Source: Ignavibacteriales bacterium
GTDB taxonomy: Bacteria; Bacteroidota; Ignavibacteria; UBA10030
Direction of reading: 5' to 3'
Length of the DNA stretch: 58,537 nt
NCBI GenBank assembly: GCA_016192345.1
Contig: JACPUH010000016.1
Span: forward strand, 1-58,537
Shown here: positions 28,080 to 37,446 of the stretch, one piece after another
Layout: each line of letters opens with the position of its first letter
Position numbering within the stretch: the first letter of the stretch is position 1
Made by a program: the position numbers and the translations under genes
Notes under the pieces: generated by a model
What the model was told of the DNA's origin: nothing
The model's database searches: none
Seen by the model: only the letters and a program-made list of their open reading frames with translations

Positions 28080-29438
28080 TTAATAGTGAAAGACTTTTCC
28101 GTTCACAACCACTTCCTGCTTTCGTTCGTCGAACCGCGCGGCCCCGCCGGTCCTCAGGGCCGCAGTGGTCATGATCGTGGAGACGGAATGGTAATACGCC
28201 GCTTCCACCGGGCCGTTGGTCTCTTTCCCGCTCCGCATGCATTCAAGCCAGTTCCGCATATGGAGGTTCGTCATCTCTTCCACTCCCGTGGCTGCCGCCG
28301 TCTCCGCCCTTGCCGAGGTATCACTCAAATCCATTTCCGATAAGAGGAACGGCTTCATCCCCATCGGCGAAGCGAACCGCTCCACCAGACCTCCGTTGGG
28401 AGTGACCTTATTGGTGTCAAGATTTAACTCCCCGCCGTTCGAATAATAAATCTCCTTCACACCGTTCGCCGAGTTATGCATCCGCGAGGAGTAGACAACC
28501 TGGAACCCTTTGCGCAGATCATCCGGCGGACCGAAATCGAACACAGCGGTCATGGTATCATCGTTCGATCGTCCATCTTTCCACATATAGATCCCGCCGT
28601 TTGCCACAACGCTGCGTGGAAAACGAAATCCACTGAACCAGTGCACCGTATCGATCTGGTGACACATCCATTGGCCGGGAATCCCCGAAGAATAAGGCCA
28701 GAAGAGCCGATACTCGACATACTTACGCGGGTCCCACGGTTCCGGCGGCCTGTTCATGATGTACCTTCGCCAGTCCGTGTCGGATTCGCGGATGTCGGCA
28801 ACCAAGGATGGGCGTCGCCAGCGGCCTGGCTGGTTCACATTCCACGACATCTCCACCATCGTAATGTCACCAAATTTTCCCGACCTGATAAACTCAGCGG
28901 CTGCACGGTAGTTCCTTCCGCTTCTCCGCTGGGATCCGATCTGAAAGATTATTCCGGATTCCTTCAGACTCTTCAATGCAAGCCTGTTGTCCTCCATCGT
29001 TTCCGCGAACGGTTTCTCAACGTACGCGTGCCGTTTATTTCTTGCGGCTTCCACCGCATGCAACGCGTGCTGGAAATCCGCCGTCGAAATGATCACGGCG
29101 TCGAGATCCTTGTCGGCATACAGTTCATCGTTGTTCCGATATGCCCGAAGGGTTGTCCCTGTCTTCCCTTTCAAGAACCCTATCCCCTCCGCCCGTCGCC
29201 GGTTCCAGATGTCCGAAACGCCCAGGATTTCACAGTTCATTTCCCTGGAGTGGTTGAAAAAAGCTGGAAGGAGGGCATCTTTTGCCCGGTCGGAGAAACC
29301 AACAACGCCAACAGCAATCCGGTCATTGGCCCCCTGGATCCTTCCATAACTCCTGGCGGTCAGGCCCATCGAGCCGGCTACGAACCCTGCAGTCCCAACC
29401 GCCGTCTTCTTCAGAAACTCCCTTCGGGATTGATTCAT
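28080..29438 (-). CDS. Tat-exported Gfo/Idh/MocA-family oxidoreductase
   Basis: 452 aa. It starts with a twin-arginine signal (SRREFLKKTAVGTAGFVAGS). A Rossmann NAD(P) domain (IAVGVVGFSDRAKDALLPAF, LDAVIISTADFQHALHAVEA, YVEKPFAET with the family's EKP motif) is followed by the C-terminal alpha/beta domain. Such exported enzymes usually carry tightly bound NAD(P) and oxidise or reduce sugars, for example glycosides at C3. The direct upstream neighbour encodes a tandem DUF1080 protein, a family shown to act on 3-keto-glycosides, which fits oxidation of a glycoside followed by cleavage. AAAGGG lies 7-8 bases upstream of the ATG, and 26 bases separate it from the DUF1080 gene. Substrate unknown. 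Confidence 0.87.
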   Translation of the reverse strand: MNQSRREFLKKTAVGTAGFVAGSMGLTARSYGRIQGANDRIAVGVVGFSDRAKDALLPAFFNHSREMNCEILGVSDIWNRRRAEGIGFLKGKTGTTLRAYRNNDELYADKDLDAVIISTADFQHALHAVEAARNKRHAYVEKPFAETMEDNRLALKSLKESGIIFQIGSQRRSGRNYRAAAEFIRSGKFGDITMVEMSWNVNQPGRWRRPSLVADIRESDTDWRRYIMNRPPEPWDPRKYVEYRLFWPYSSGIPGQWMCHQIDTVHWFSGFRFPRSVVANGGIYMWKDGRSNDDTMTAVFDFGPPDDLRKGFQVVYSSRMHNSANGVKEIYYSNGGELNLDTNKVTPNGGLVERFASPMGMKPFLLSEMDLSDTSARAETAAATGVEEMTNLHMRNWLECMRSGKETNGPVEAAYYHSVSTIMTTAALRTGGAARFDERKQEVVVNGKVFHY

Positions 29439-29464
29439 GCGAAACCCTTTCGTCTTGTGAACAG

Positions 29465-30826
29465 TCAGTTCAACGCTCGCAGTTTGATGGTTCGAAATGA
29501 CACTTCGGTTCCATGCTCCTGGAGAAGAATATGACCTTCGGTCTGTTCTCCAAAGTTGGGCCAGTCTTTATACTTGCTGTACGCGACCAGCGCCTTCCAC
29601 ATCTGCGTCCCCCGTTCGTATTCAACCACTTTGAAGCCGTTCATCCAATGCTCCACCCTGTTCCCGTTGACAACAATCCGCGCGCGGTTCCATTGGCCGA
29701 CGCCGTTGAATCGCTTCCTGATTGCAGGGATGAGATCATAGAGACTTCCGAGCGTCCGGTTGCCGCTCACGCCAAGCTTCGCATCGGGATGCTTCTCGTC
29801 GTCCAGAATCTGGAATTCACACCCTATGGCGGAACCTTCCCCCTTGTTCAATTCCGGATCAACGAAGTACTTGATGCCGCTGTTGGCCCCTTCGGTAATC
29901 CTGAACTCGACGATCAGTTCGAAATTCCTGAACTTCTCCACGGTAATGACATCGCCCCCTTGCCTCGATTCCGCCCCCTCTGAACCGAGGACCGTCAACA
30001 TGCCGTCGCTGATCTTCCAGCCTTGATCCGGAAAACGGTCGAGCCTGGCCCCTCTCCATCCTGATGTCGTTTTGCCATCCCACAATAATCTCCATCCGTT
30101 CCTCTTTTCCCAGTCGAAAAGCGTGTTGGGAATAAAGTTTTCTTCCGGGATCGTTTCATCGTCTTTGGCCCGAAAGTGGTCGAGTCCCGCCGTCATGATC
30201 CTGATGTTTCGCCAGGAGCTTTTTAAGCCTGCGCGGCCGCTATCGTTTCCAACACTGTGGACCTGCAATGCTATGAAACCCTCCCGCGTCAGGTCGTCCT
30301 CGAGCCTGACACATGGAACGCCGTTCAACCATGTCCTGATCGATTGGCCAATGGCCTCGATCCGCACTTTATTCCATGCACCATGCTTGAAAGCTTTCTT
30401 GGCTTTCGAATTTCCTTCAAGAGTGTACATCCATCCTCTTCGTTGCTCGTCATAGATCCCACCGCTCCACGCCCTCTCAGTCGGATCGATATCCAGTTGG
30501 TACCCGTGCACTCTCCCGTTCCTGTACGAAGGGATACTGTGGCTTCTGAACTGAACCCCCGAATTCAGGTCCCCATCCACTTTGGTTTCAAACTCAAGAA
30601 TGAAGTCCGAAAACAACTCTTTCGTACATAGAAAGCTATTCGGTGACCCAAGCACCGTTTCGCCGATGATGGCCCCGTTCGCAACACGGTACACGGCCTT
30701 GCCGTTAACCTGTTCCCATCCCGAAAGGTCCTTCCCGTTAAAAAGGTCGCGCCATCGTTCCTGGGCCCCGGCATCGGCAAAACAGCCGGCCAGAAGAAAA
30801 ATGACCAGACATCCTTGCATTATCAT
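29465..30826 (-). CDS. lipoprotein with two DUF1080 (3-keto-glycoside hydrolase-type) domains
   Basis: 453 aa with a lipoprotein signal ([15 protein letters not shown], lipobox LAGC). It carries two copies of the DUF1080 concanavalin-like fold, one at about 22-215 ([64 protein letters not shown]) and one at about 240-450 ([76 protein letters not shown]). The family includes 3-keto-disaccharide/3-keto-glucoside hydrolases and lyases. Being a lipoprotein, it should act in the periplasm or on the cell surface, next to the Tat-exported oxidoreductase encoded downstream. AAAGGAAC lies 7 bases before the ATG. It is 51 bases from the DUF4861 gene, so 19-18-17 here probably form one transcript. Confidence 0.88.
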   Translation of the reverse strand: MIMQGCLVIFLLAGCFADAGAQERWRDLFNGKDLSGWEQVNGKAVYRVANGAIIGETVLGSPNSFLCTKELFSDFILEFETKVDGDLNSGVQFRSHSIPSYRNGRVHGYQLDIDPTERAWSGGIYDEQRRGWMYTLEGNSKAKKAFKHGAWNKVRIEAIGQSIRTWLNGVPCVRLEDDLTREGFIALQVHSVGNDSGRAGLKSSWRNIRIMTAGLDHFRAKDDETIPEENFIPNTLFDWEKRNGWRLLWDGKTTSGWRGARLDRFPDQGWKISDGMLTVLGSEGAESRQGGDVITVEKFRNFELIVEFRITEGANSGIKYFVDPELNKGEGSAIGCEFQILDDEKHPDAKLGVSGNRTLGSLYDLIPAIRKRFNGVGQWNRARIVVNGNRVEHWMNGFKVVEYERGTQMWKALVAYSKYKDWPNFGEQTEGHILLQEHGTEVSFRTIKLRALN

Positions 30827-30877
30827 GATTGTTCCTTTCTCATATCGGATCCGGCCTCGCGCTGGAGAGAATGGGAC

Positions 30878-32272
30878 TCATTTCGTAGCCGTGTTCTTTG
30901 TTTCGAGGATTCCGAATTCCGCCGTGATCGGATTGTTATACTCGAGTGCCGTTTTTTTCACATACGCCTTGAACGACTCCGGCGTATTGTACACGACCCC
31001 CTCACTCCACGCTCCCGCGATCATGTACTCGAAGGTCAGGTCTTCGGTCACAGGAACCCTGAAAGTGTGGTTGCCCCCCAGGGATCTCACCTTTTGATAC
31101 TCCGGCCTGTACCGATCCTTCACCACGAGAGCGGAGCCGACAAATTCGACCCTGTGAGATTTCTGCCCGGTATCATCGTCCGGGTCGACAACATCCTCAC
31201 TCCCGCTCCTGATCGCAATTCCCTTCTCCAGATAATTCCCGGAGTGGTCGGCATGGGATTTGATCCCACAGCCAAACTTCACGCCGTTGCGTTGCGGGAC
31301 AAACTTCGTGAACCTCACCCGGCACGTCGAGTAACTCTGGTTGGTGTAGGCGGTATAGTATTGTTCGACTTCATAGGACCCGTTCCCGCTATTCCAGTTC
31401 ATCGTCTTCACCTTGATCATGCTCCGCATCGGGCCGTTCACCACGACGTCGAACGCGTAGCGCGTATCGGTGATCTGGTCTTCGTTAAAGTTCCGTTCGG
31501 AGATCTTCTCTCCTTCGAAGGGAGTAAACCGGGGAACCGAGATGGAATCCGGTTTTTCCTGGAATTCAAATATCCCTATTCCCCCGGCACCAAACGAGCC
31601 ACCCACTCCCATGACATCCGAGCCGAAATCGGGATTCACTTTGGGGACACCGTTGTAGCCGCAGTAGTTGTTGACACACATTTGCTCGGACATTAGCACC
31701 GGTTTCCGTTTGGCGTACATATCCACGCTGGTGGGGAACCAAAGCTTCCAGCCGATATTGGCCGACTCCCACCATGGAATAATGTGCCGGCAATAACTCC
31801 CAATCGTGGCATGCGTGCCATGCTCGTTCCACCCGCGTCCGGAGAAACCAAAATAGATGTAGATCGTCTTTTGCTCGCGCGCCCGGATATTCGTCTGAAA
31901 ATACAACTCATCCCATATCCCATCTTTGTCGAGATCATCGAGCTGATAAAAAATCTGGTGACCATTCGTTTCCTCACGGATGCCGTGACCACCGACAAAC
32001 GCGAGCTCCTGTGAAGAAGGCTTGGTCTTCGATGCAAGGGATGGGTCCACGACCGTGACCCACATCTCATGGAGTTTCTTGACCGGGAAATCCTCCCTCG
32101 TGATCACGATCGGGCAATCGGTCCGGTCGATGTCCAGGGAATTCAGCAGCGTAACCTTCAGGCGCTGTCCCGGGGCGAAATTTCCTTCGGTATACCACTT
32201 CCCATCTTCAGCACGTGCCTGCATTCCCATGAGACCCAGAAACAATCCGACCGCGAATATTCTTCGAAGCAT
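30878..32272 (-). CDS. exported DUF4861 protein
   Basis: About 464 aa from the ATG with AAAGGAG 6 bases upstream; the longer frame is not used. Signal peptide MLRRIFAVGLFLGLMGMQARA. The body shows TDCPIVITREDFPVKKLHEM, ELAFVGGHGIREETNGHQI, FYQLDDLDKDGIWDELYFQT, IYIYFGFSG, HIIPWWESANIGWKLWFPTS and GVKFGCGIKSHADHSGNYLE. This matches the DUF4861 family as I know it, found in glycan-degradation clusters of Bacteroidota; no reaction is firmly established. It is predicted to be a beta-rich periplasmic protein. It heads the DUF4861-DUF1080-Gfo/Idh set and is divergent from the alkaline-phosphatase-like gene (154-base intergenic region). Confidence 0.75.
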   Translation of the reverse strand: MLRRIFAVGLFLGLMGMQARAEDGKWYTEGNFAPGQRLKVTLLNSLDIDRTDCPIVITREDFPVKKLHEMWVTVVDPSLASKTKPSSQELAFVGGHGIREETNGHQIFYQLDDLDKDGIWDELYFQTNIRAREQKTIYIYFGFSGRGWNEHGTHATIGSYCRHIIPWWESANIGWKLWFPTSVDMYAKRKPVLMSEQMCVNNYCGYNGVPKVNPDFGSDVMGVGGSFGAGGIGIFEFQEKPDSISVPRFTPFEGEKISERNFNEDQITDTRYAFDVVVNGPMRSMIKVKTMNWNSGNGSYEVEQYYTAYTNQSYSTCRVRFTKFVPQRNGVKFGCGIKSHADHSGNYLEKGIAIRSGSEDVVDPDDDTGQKSHRVEFVGSALVVKDRYRPEYQKVRSLGGNHTFRVPVTEDLTFEYMIAGAWSEGVVYNTPESFKAYVKKTALEYNNPITAEFGILETKNTATK

Positions 32273-32372
32273 ACCGTTCTCCTTTCCATGGCGGATGGCA
32301 AAAGTGAGAACGCCATCCCGCCACAAGCAATCATCCAAATATCGATTCAGGGATTTGAGCGGAACAGAGGGT

Positions 32373-32400
32373 TTGACATCAAGAATTTAAATTGTACTAT
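32373..32400 (+). promoter_or_regulatory. sigma70-like promoter of the alkaline-phosphatase-like gene
   Basis: TTGACA (32373-32378), a 16-base spacer and TACTAT (32395-32400) precede the ATG at 32427. The -10 sequence equals that of the GntR promoter at 26212. No convincing minus-strand promoter for the divergent DUF4861 gene was seen in the same gap. Confidence 0.65.
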
Positions 32401-32426
32401 GGACCTGACACAGAGGAAGCAGAGCC

Positions 32427-33494
32427 ATGAACATCACCCTCATCGTATCAAGCGCCCGCCGACTTTACCAGCTCACCCTCCTTCTCTTGGCGATCGCAGT
32501 TCCAGGTTTTTCCCAGTCGGAAAAACCGACCGTCCTCCTGTTCATCATCGACGGTCTTCAAAGTGACGCCGCTCGCGTGGCCATGGCCAACGGCGCCATC
32601 AATATGAAATTTCTCTTTGAAAACGGTGTCTCGGTACAAGAGGCATATTGCTCGAGCCCTTCTGCCATCGCTTTCCTTCCGGATAAGTCGAGACCCTGGG
32701 GAACCGCATCCCCACCAAACGTCGCCATGCACACGGGGACGCACGTGTTCGAATCAAAGGAAATGGACGACGTTTTCCGGGCCGGACAAAGAGTAGGGAT
32801 CAAATCGGTCTTCTCCGGAAGCGCCGAGAATTACAAGGTCCTCACCTCACCGAATTACACCTACGCCGTTAACCACCAGGACTCTCTCGTGGTAGACTTC
32901 GCCCTCGATCATTTCAGCAAGGATGGGGTGCGATTGTTATCGATTCATGTTCAGGAGCTCCGGTCCCACTGGACCGGCCCTGAGGACAAGCTCAATCCCG
33001 GCTCCGGCTACCAGAACGCCCTCCGCACCGTCGACCGCCACCTGGGGAGGATCATCGAAATGTTGAAAAGACATCGCGTCTGGGACAGCACGTATGTCAT
33101 TGTCTCATCGGACCACGGGATGGGGATGACGGGCCGAAGCGACCATCCGGCATCGTCGCTTTCTTCATGGACCATTTATATGAACATTTACGGTCCGGGG
33201 ATCAAGAGGGGAAAAGTCATTCCCTACGCGGAAACTCCGGATATCGCACTCCTCATCGCCCGACTCCTCAGCCTTCCCCCATTGAAAGGGCACACCGACC
33301 CCGGGGTCTCGGTTGAACTCCGCGGCACCACCGGAACGTTTCTCTCCAACCTCTTCGAAGGTGACACGTCGGAAGTCGATCACCCCAAACTCATCCGCCG
33401 GTACCTTGAGAGCAAGGAATGGAAACCGGCGGACGATTACGCAGAATACCGGGCTGCCATGCTCTCGCTGGTGAAGAGACTCGTTCGAAAATAA
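32427..33494 (+). CDS. exported alkaline-phosphatase-superfamily protein (phosphodiesterase/sulfatase-like)
   Basis: 355 aa with signal peptide (about 1-30, to GFSQ). Metal-site blocks of the superfamily are visible: LLFIIDGLQSDAA with the first Asp, ASPPNVAMHTGTH where Ser95 or a neighbouring residue would be the nucleophile, and YVIVSSDHGMG with the second Asp and His. A late SDHPASS may supply another His. The SPPNV segment is not the C/S-x-P-x-R signature of sulfatases, so a phosphodiesterase or nucleotide-pyrophosphatase type is more likely. It is short for the family. It is transcribed opposite to its neighbours from its own promoter and ends 15 bases before the convergent heparinase-like gene. 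Confidence 0.8.
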   Translation: MNITLIVSSARRLYQLTLLLLAIAVPGFSQSEKPTVLLFIIDGLQSDAARVAMANGAINMKFLFENGVSVQEAYCSSPSAIAFLPDKSRPWGTASPPNVAMHTGTHVFESKEMDDVFRAGQRVGIKSVFSGSAENYKVLTSPNYTYAVNHQDSLVVDFALDHFSKDGVRLLSIHVQELRSHWTGPEDKLNPGSGYQNALRTVDRHLGRIIEMLKRHRVWDSTYVIVSSDHGMGMTGRSDHPASSLSSWTIYMNIYGPGIKRGKVIPYAETPDIALLIARLLSLPPLKGHTDPGVSVELRGTTGTFLSNLFEGDTSEVDHPKLIRRYLESKEWKPADDYAEYRAAMLSLVKRLVRK

Positions 33495-33535
33495 ACGGCT
33501 TCACTCCCGTTACGGGTTCCTGAACACGAAGCCGT
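33488..33535 (-). terminator. possible terminator overlapping the 3' end of the heparinase II/III-like gene
   Basis: An 8-bp outer stem ACGGCTTC / GAAGCCGT (33495-33502 and 33528-33535) encloses a second hairpin CCCG-TTA-CGGG. On the minus strand it is followed by TTATTTT. The structure includes the stop codon, and it may serve both convergent genes. Confidence 0.4.
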
Positions 33536-35639
33536 CCTTCTCCTTTTCAAATATCCACCGGAAGTTTCCGGCCGATCCGCTCATGGTCACTTCGAGCTCA
33601 CTCGCATTCAGCTGGCTCACCTTCGCGTTTTGCACCAGCTTCCCGGCTTCCTCCCGGTTGGCGACCGGCGCAAGGAGAGTCACAATGATCGTCGAGGTTG
33701 AGGTTGCGGTCGTGACCGTGCCGACGTACGGCAGCCACTCGAGTCGCGCATCCTCCATCACCGGGATGGCGGGAATTTTTTCATCAATGATCGTGAAGTT
33801 GTTCCCGAGCATCAGTGGAACGAGCGCCATGTGATGTTGCTGGGAGGAAAGTAGCACATGGTCGGCGGCCACTTTGTACTCGACCGAAGGACGGCGCGGA
33901 AATCCCGGTTCACGTTCGATCGAGGCGGCGGGGGGACCGAGTCCCGGGAAAAACCTCGCTTCAATGGATGCCCCAACGGCGGATTCGACTTCATCAAGCA
34001 CGAGGGTCACGACCGGTTTCTCCAGCACGATATTCCGTCTCCATTTCTTCAGTTCCTTCCCGGGGTAGGCCTTCGTCGGGTCCATTAAAACGTAATCCCT
34101 TTTTGCGCCGGCCTGGAATTTCAAAATCCGGCCTCCGATCCCCTCCTTCCATGGTTGATCCTTGAGTTTCGCCGGGATCTGCTGCTCACCGTTGACAAAT
34201 ATCAGGTTATGGCCCACACTCGACGCGAAGGGGTACACCCATCGATCTTCGTTGAAGTAGTACTCGTCGTACCGCATCCTGCCGATATCACGGATGAAGG
34301 GTACTCCCTGCCATGTGAGGATAAACTGCCCGCAGTCGAGATGCCCATGATGGGGGTCGTCGTGTAAACCCGCCTTGGTGGCAATGGTCACCGTCGATGG
34401 ATCGAGAAAATCGCTTCGCATGACAGCCCAATCGATGGTCCGGAAATGTTTGGACTTTTGTTCCGGCTCGACCGGCTTCACGTTGCTCCTGGGCCAGAGG
34501 ATGTCGAAGATATCGGATCCCTCTTCAACGAATGTCTGACGGTACCAGGCCGCCGTTGCATTCCCGGTTTCTTCGACCAGCTTGTTGACCATCGTTCCGC
34601 CAACGGGACCGCCGCCGCTGTCCTCAAAATTAGCCGTGAGTGTGTAGAGGATGAAATCCAATGGATGATTCTTGACCTTTTTATGATTGAAGAGGTTGTA
34701 TTTTCCATTGGAAAGCCGCTTCAGAGCGTCCATAAACAGGACGCTTTCACGCATCATGTAGCCGTAGTATCCCCGCCCCTCCTGCCAGCCGCCGTCCTCA
34801 TCGATCTGATCAAACGTGAGATTGAGGCGATTGTACGATTCGGCCGCCACATCGAGAATCTGCGGATGATCTTTCAAGAGGGCCAGGGAGGTGATACCCA
34901 GGCCGGAAAAACAGATCGCCGACCAGTTACAGCGATAGGAGGTCGACCACCAGAAAAAATCGTAGTTCCCCCGCACCCGTGTGATCGCCTTCTCCAGCAA
35001 AGCTCCCCGGATCTTGTCACGCTCCCGTTTTGTGAGGGCAGGATAGAGCCAGTCATACACGGTCGACAAGGTGATAGCCTTTCCCGATGAAGTAATATCG
35101 TATGAGAAAACCACTTGGTCATCCGGGACATTCCACGGCCAGACGCGGGGGTAGATAATATCAAACGTGTGGGCCGGGTTGATCCATTCGGTCAGGTCGC
35201 AGATCGCCAGCGCAAATTCAGTCGCTTTCTTCGCATACTTCAACTCCCCCGTCATCTGGTACAGGAAGGCGAGGGTCGTGGCCCCGGATCGCAGCTGGCC
35301 CACGTGCCTGGTCGCTTCGGTGTCCTCGACATAATACCGGGGGTTCTTGGGAGCCGGCGGTGCTTCCTTCCTGATCGGCATGTTCAGGAAACGATGCCCC
35401 TCCGCCAACAGGCCGGCCATGATATTTTTACTTTCCTTATCCGATTGAATCCTTTTCAGGATGGCGGGTTTGTCCTCTTCGGTGAAAAAAAGATAGGGAT
35501 GCTGCAGCTTGCCGGTGTTGATGGATTTCGACAAATCCTCCCTGTTGAGCTGAGCGTACAGCGTACCAGCGAGCAGGGTCGACAGGAGACAGTACAGCAA
35601 ACTTCGTGTGTTGTGGGAGACGATCTTGGGCCTGCTCAT
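33510..35639 (-). CDS. heparinase II/III-like polysaccharide lyase family protein
   Basis: About 709 aa from the ATG with GGAAGGA about 10 bases upstream. Signal peptide (to LAGTLYAQ). The N-terminal half is an alpha/alpha toroid (LYQMTGELKYAKKATEFALA, TYRCNWSAICFSGLGI in the form SYRCNWSAICFSGLG, DEDGGWQEGRGYYGYMMRES). The C-terminal half is the Hepar_II_III beta-sandwich with DDPHHGHLDCGQFILTWQGV and FIRDIGRMRYDE, holding the conserved His/Asp cluster. This is the plan of PL12/15/17/21-type lyases that cleave uronate-containing polymers by beta-elimination. The exact substrate (alginate, heparin-like or pectic glycan) cannot be read from sequence. Its products would suit GH105 and KdgF. It is not next to other lyases. 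Confidence 0.8.
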   Translation of the reverse strand: MSRPKIVSHNTRSLLYCLLSTLLAGTLYAQLNREDLSKSINTGKLQHPYLFFTEEDKPAILKRIQSDKESKNIMAGLLAEGHRFLNMPIRKEAPPAPKNPRYYVEDTEATRHVGQLRSGATTLAFLYQMTGELKYAKKATEFALAICDLTEWINPAHTFDIIYPRVWPWNVPDDQVVFSYDITSSGKAITLSTVYDWLYPALTKRERDKIRGALLEKAITRVRGNYDFFWWSTSYRCNWSAICFSGLGITSLALLKDHPQILDVAAESYNRLNLTFDQIDEDGGWQEGRGYYGYMMRESVLFMDALKRLSNGKYNLFNHKKVKNHPLDFILYTLTANFEDSGGGPVGGTMVNKLVEETGNATAAWYRQTFVEEGSDIFDILWPRSNVKPVEPEQKSKHFRTIDWAVMRSDFLDPSTVTIATKAGLHDDPHHGHLDCGQFILTWQGVPFIRDIGRMRYDEYYFNEDRWVYPFASSVGHNLIFVNGEQQIPAKLKDQPWKEGIGGRILKFQAGAKRDYVLMDPTKAYPGKELKKWRRNIVLEKPVVTLVLDEVESAVGASIEARFFPGLGPPAASIEREPGFPRRPSVEYKVAADHVLLSSQQHHMALVPLMLGNNFTIIDEKIPAIPVMEDARLEWLPYVGTVTTATSTSTIIVTLLAPVANREEAGKLVQNAKVSQLNASELEVTMSGSAGNFRWIFEKEKDGFVFRNP

Positions 35640-35722
35640 TCCAATGATTCCTTCCAGAGAAGAACTGCGGAAACGCCATTCGTTTATTGAAGCATGAACT
35701 GACACTGAGTCCCGGAAAATAT

Positions 35723-35760
35723 GAAAGCCCCTCGAATATTCTCCCACTCCAGGGGCTTTC
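35723..35760 (-). terminator. inverted repeat between the Gfo/Idh and heparinase-like genes
   Basis: GAAAGCCCCT and AGGGGCTTTC form a perfect 10-bp stem with an 18-base loop, 106 bases after the stop of the Gfo/Idh gene at 35866. On the minus strand it is followed by ATATTTT, a weak T-run. A terminator or a processing site is possible. Confidence 0.5.
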
Positions 35761-35865
35761 GCACAGGATCTTCACTTCCCACATTTCCCCGGGGAGCATT
35801 ATGAACTCGGTCGATGATACATTGTTTTGAAATGAAATACAACGCTTGCTTATCCGGGTCTTTGT

Positions 35866-37221
35866 TTATCGTTTCTCCCGCGGTTCCAATTGGGTGAGGT
35901 CGGCAATCTTCACAACCATACCGATATCGATGCTTTTACGAGCCGCTATCCCAATCAGGACTGACGTAGCGCCATCCCGAACCGTAGCCGACTGGTGTAA
36001 CGGGTCCGGCAGGGAGATGTCTTTGAAATTTTTGTCCAGAAGCCGGGCATCTCCGCCGCCATGCCCCCCCTTCTGATGGTCGATTTTTATCAATTGTGTA
36101 TCGCCGAAATTGTCCGTGAGTCGGAGTTCATCGAAGTCCTGCATCGGCCAGGGTTGTCGTTCCTGCACCCAGGCTTCGAGTCTTCCCCTGGTCCCATTGA
36201 AGGCGATGCGGTATCCCTCATATGGCGAATAGGCCGTCAGGGAATAACTGACTTGGACATTGTTCGCGTACTTGATCTGCACAGCCATCTTGTCGAAAAT
36301 GTCGATGTCCTCGCGCCAGACACAACCATCCCGGACGTAGCCATCATACTTCTCGTTTGAAGCATAAAGGTTCATTAAATGGGTGTTTTTGGTCATATCC
36401 CAATAGAACTTGCACCGGTCTTTCAGCGGGCATGGACGGCAATGGGTATGCCGGAATTCGTTATTCCGTCCATAAAATTCAAGGTCGCCGAAAGCGTGGA
36501 CGTCCTGTGGATCGGAATCGATCCACCAGTTGAGGAGGTCGAAATGGTGGGTGGCTTTGTGGACGAGCAGAGAGCCGGACTGCTCGCGCAGCCTGTGCCA
36601 CCGCCGGAAATAATCCGCCCCGTGGTAGACATCGAGGTACCAATGGAAATCGACCGACGTGACACGGCCAATCCGGTCCTGCATCAGCAGTTCCTTGATC
36701 TTTGCCCGGTGGGGTGAATAACGATAGTTAAAGGTGACAATCACCCGCTTATTCGTTCGGCGGCGTGCGTCGAGGATGGCATTGAGCTTCACTTCGTCGG
36801 TTGTCAGGGGCTTCTCGGTGATTACATCGCAACCGGCCTCCAGAGCCTTGATGATGATTTCGTGATGGGTTCCATCGACCGTCGTCACAACCACAACATC
36901 CGGGCGGGCTACCGACAGCATCCTGTCGACGTCTGTAAACAGGGGGCAGGTGATACCGATGTACTGTTTCGCATACTCGAGGCGCCCCTTGTTGATATCG
37001 CAGAGCGCAACAAATTGCACGTGGTCGCCGTAGTTCCGCGCCAGGTCCCGCCCGTACATGCTCACGCCGCGAACACCGGTTCCGACCAACGCGACTTTCG
37101 TTTTCCCCTTTTGTTGCAACGCGGCCAGCGCTTCAGACAACGGGAGGCTCATCACACCGGCAGCCACAACCGCGGTGGAGGCCACGAAGTCCCTGCGCGA
37201 AATTCCATTCGGTCTTTCCAT
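35866..37221 (-). CDS. Tat-exported Gfo/Idh/MocA-family oxidoreductase (second)
   Basis: About 451 aa. The ATG with AGAGGA 5 bases upstream starts MERPNGISRRDFVASTAVVA, a twin-arginine signal. Rossmann part: KVALVGTGVRGVSMYGRDLA, VVVVTTVDGTHHEIIIKALE, CDVITEKPLTTDE with the EKP motif. The C-terminal part has VTSVDFHWYLDVYHGADYFR, HKATHHFDLLNWWI and a four-Cys stretch HTHCRPCPLKDRCKFYWD, which may bind a metal and is unusual for the family. NAD(P)-dependent sugar or cyclitol redox chemistry in the periplasm is likely. The gene lies between the heparinase-like gene and galM; spacings exceed 200 bases on both sides, so it may be its own unit. Confidence 0.87.
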   Translation of the reverse strand: MERPNGISRRDFVASTAVVAAGVMSLPLSEALAALQQKGKTKVALVGTGVRGVSMYGRDLARNYGDHVQFVALCDINKGRLEYAKQYIGITCPLFTDVDRMLSVARPDVVVVTTVDGTHHEIIIKALEAGCDVITEKPLTTDEVKLNAILDARRRTNKRVIVTFNYRYSPHRAKIKELLMQDRIGRVTSVDFHWYLDVYHGADYFRRWHRLREQSGSLLVHKATHHFDLLNWWIDSDPQDVHAFGDLEFYGRNNEFRHTHCRPCPLKDRCKFYWDMTKNTHLMNLYASNEKYDGYVRDGCVWREDIDIFDKMAVQIKYANNVQVSYSLTAYSPYEGYRIAFNGTRGRLEAWVQERQPWPMQDFDELRLTDNFGDTQLIKIDHQKGGHGGGDARLLDKNFKDISLPDPLHQSATVRDGATSVLIGIAARKSIDIGMVVKIADLTQLEPREKR

Positions 37222-37446
37222 AACGTCCTCTCGTATGATGAAGATACACCCGGGAACTTTTTTCCAGGTCAGGCCGATGATACATTCTTTTAAAATGAAA
37301 AACAACACCAAACCGCGCGGGGAAATTACCGCACCATGTGAGAAGGGAAAATCAGAGAGGGATACGGAGAGGGTACATCTCAACCACCATGCAACTCTAT
37401 GAACTTTCGGTACCTCTTCTTGTTATGGTTTCTCCATGAGATTTTC

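Noticed and set aside
32190..32200. GGTATACC core inside the DUF4861 gene resembling the GntR operator
   Set aside because: Only the central 8-9 bases match and it lies within a coding region without promoter context.
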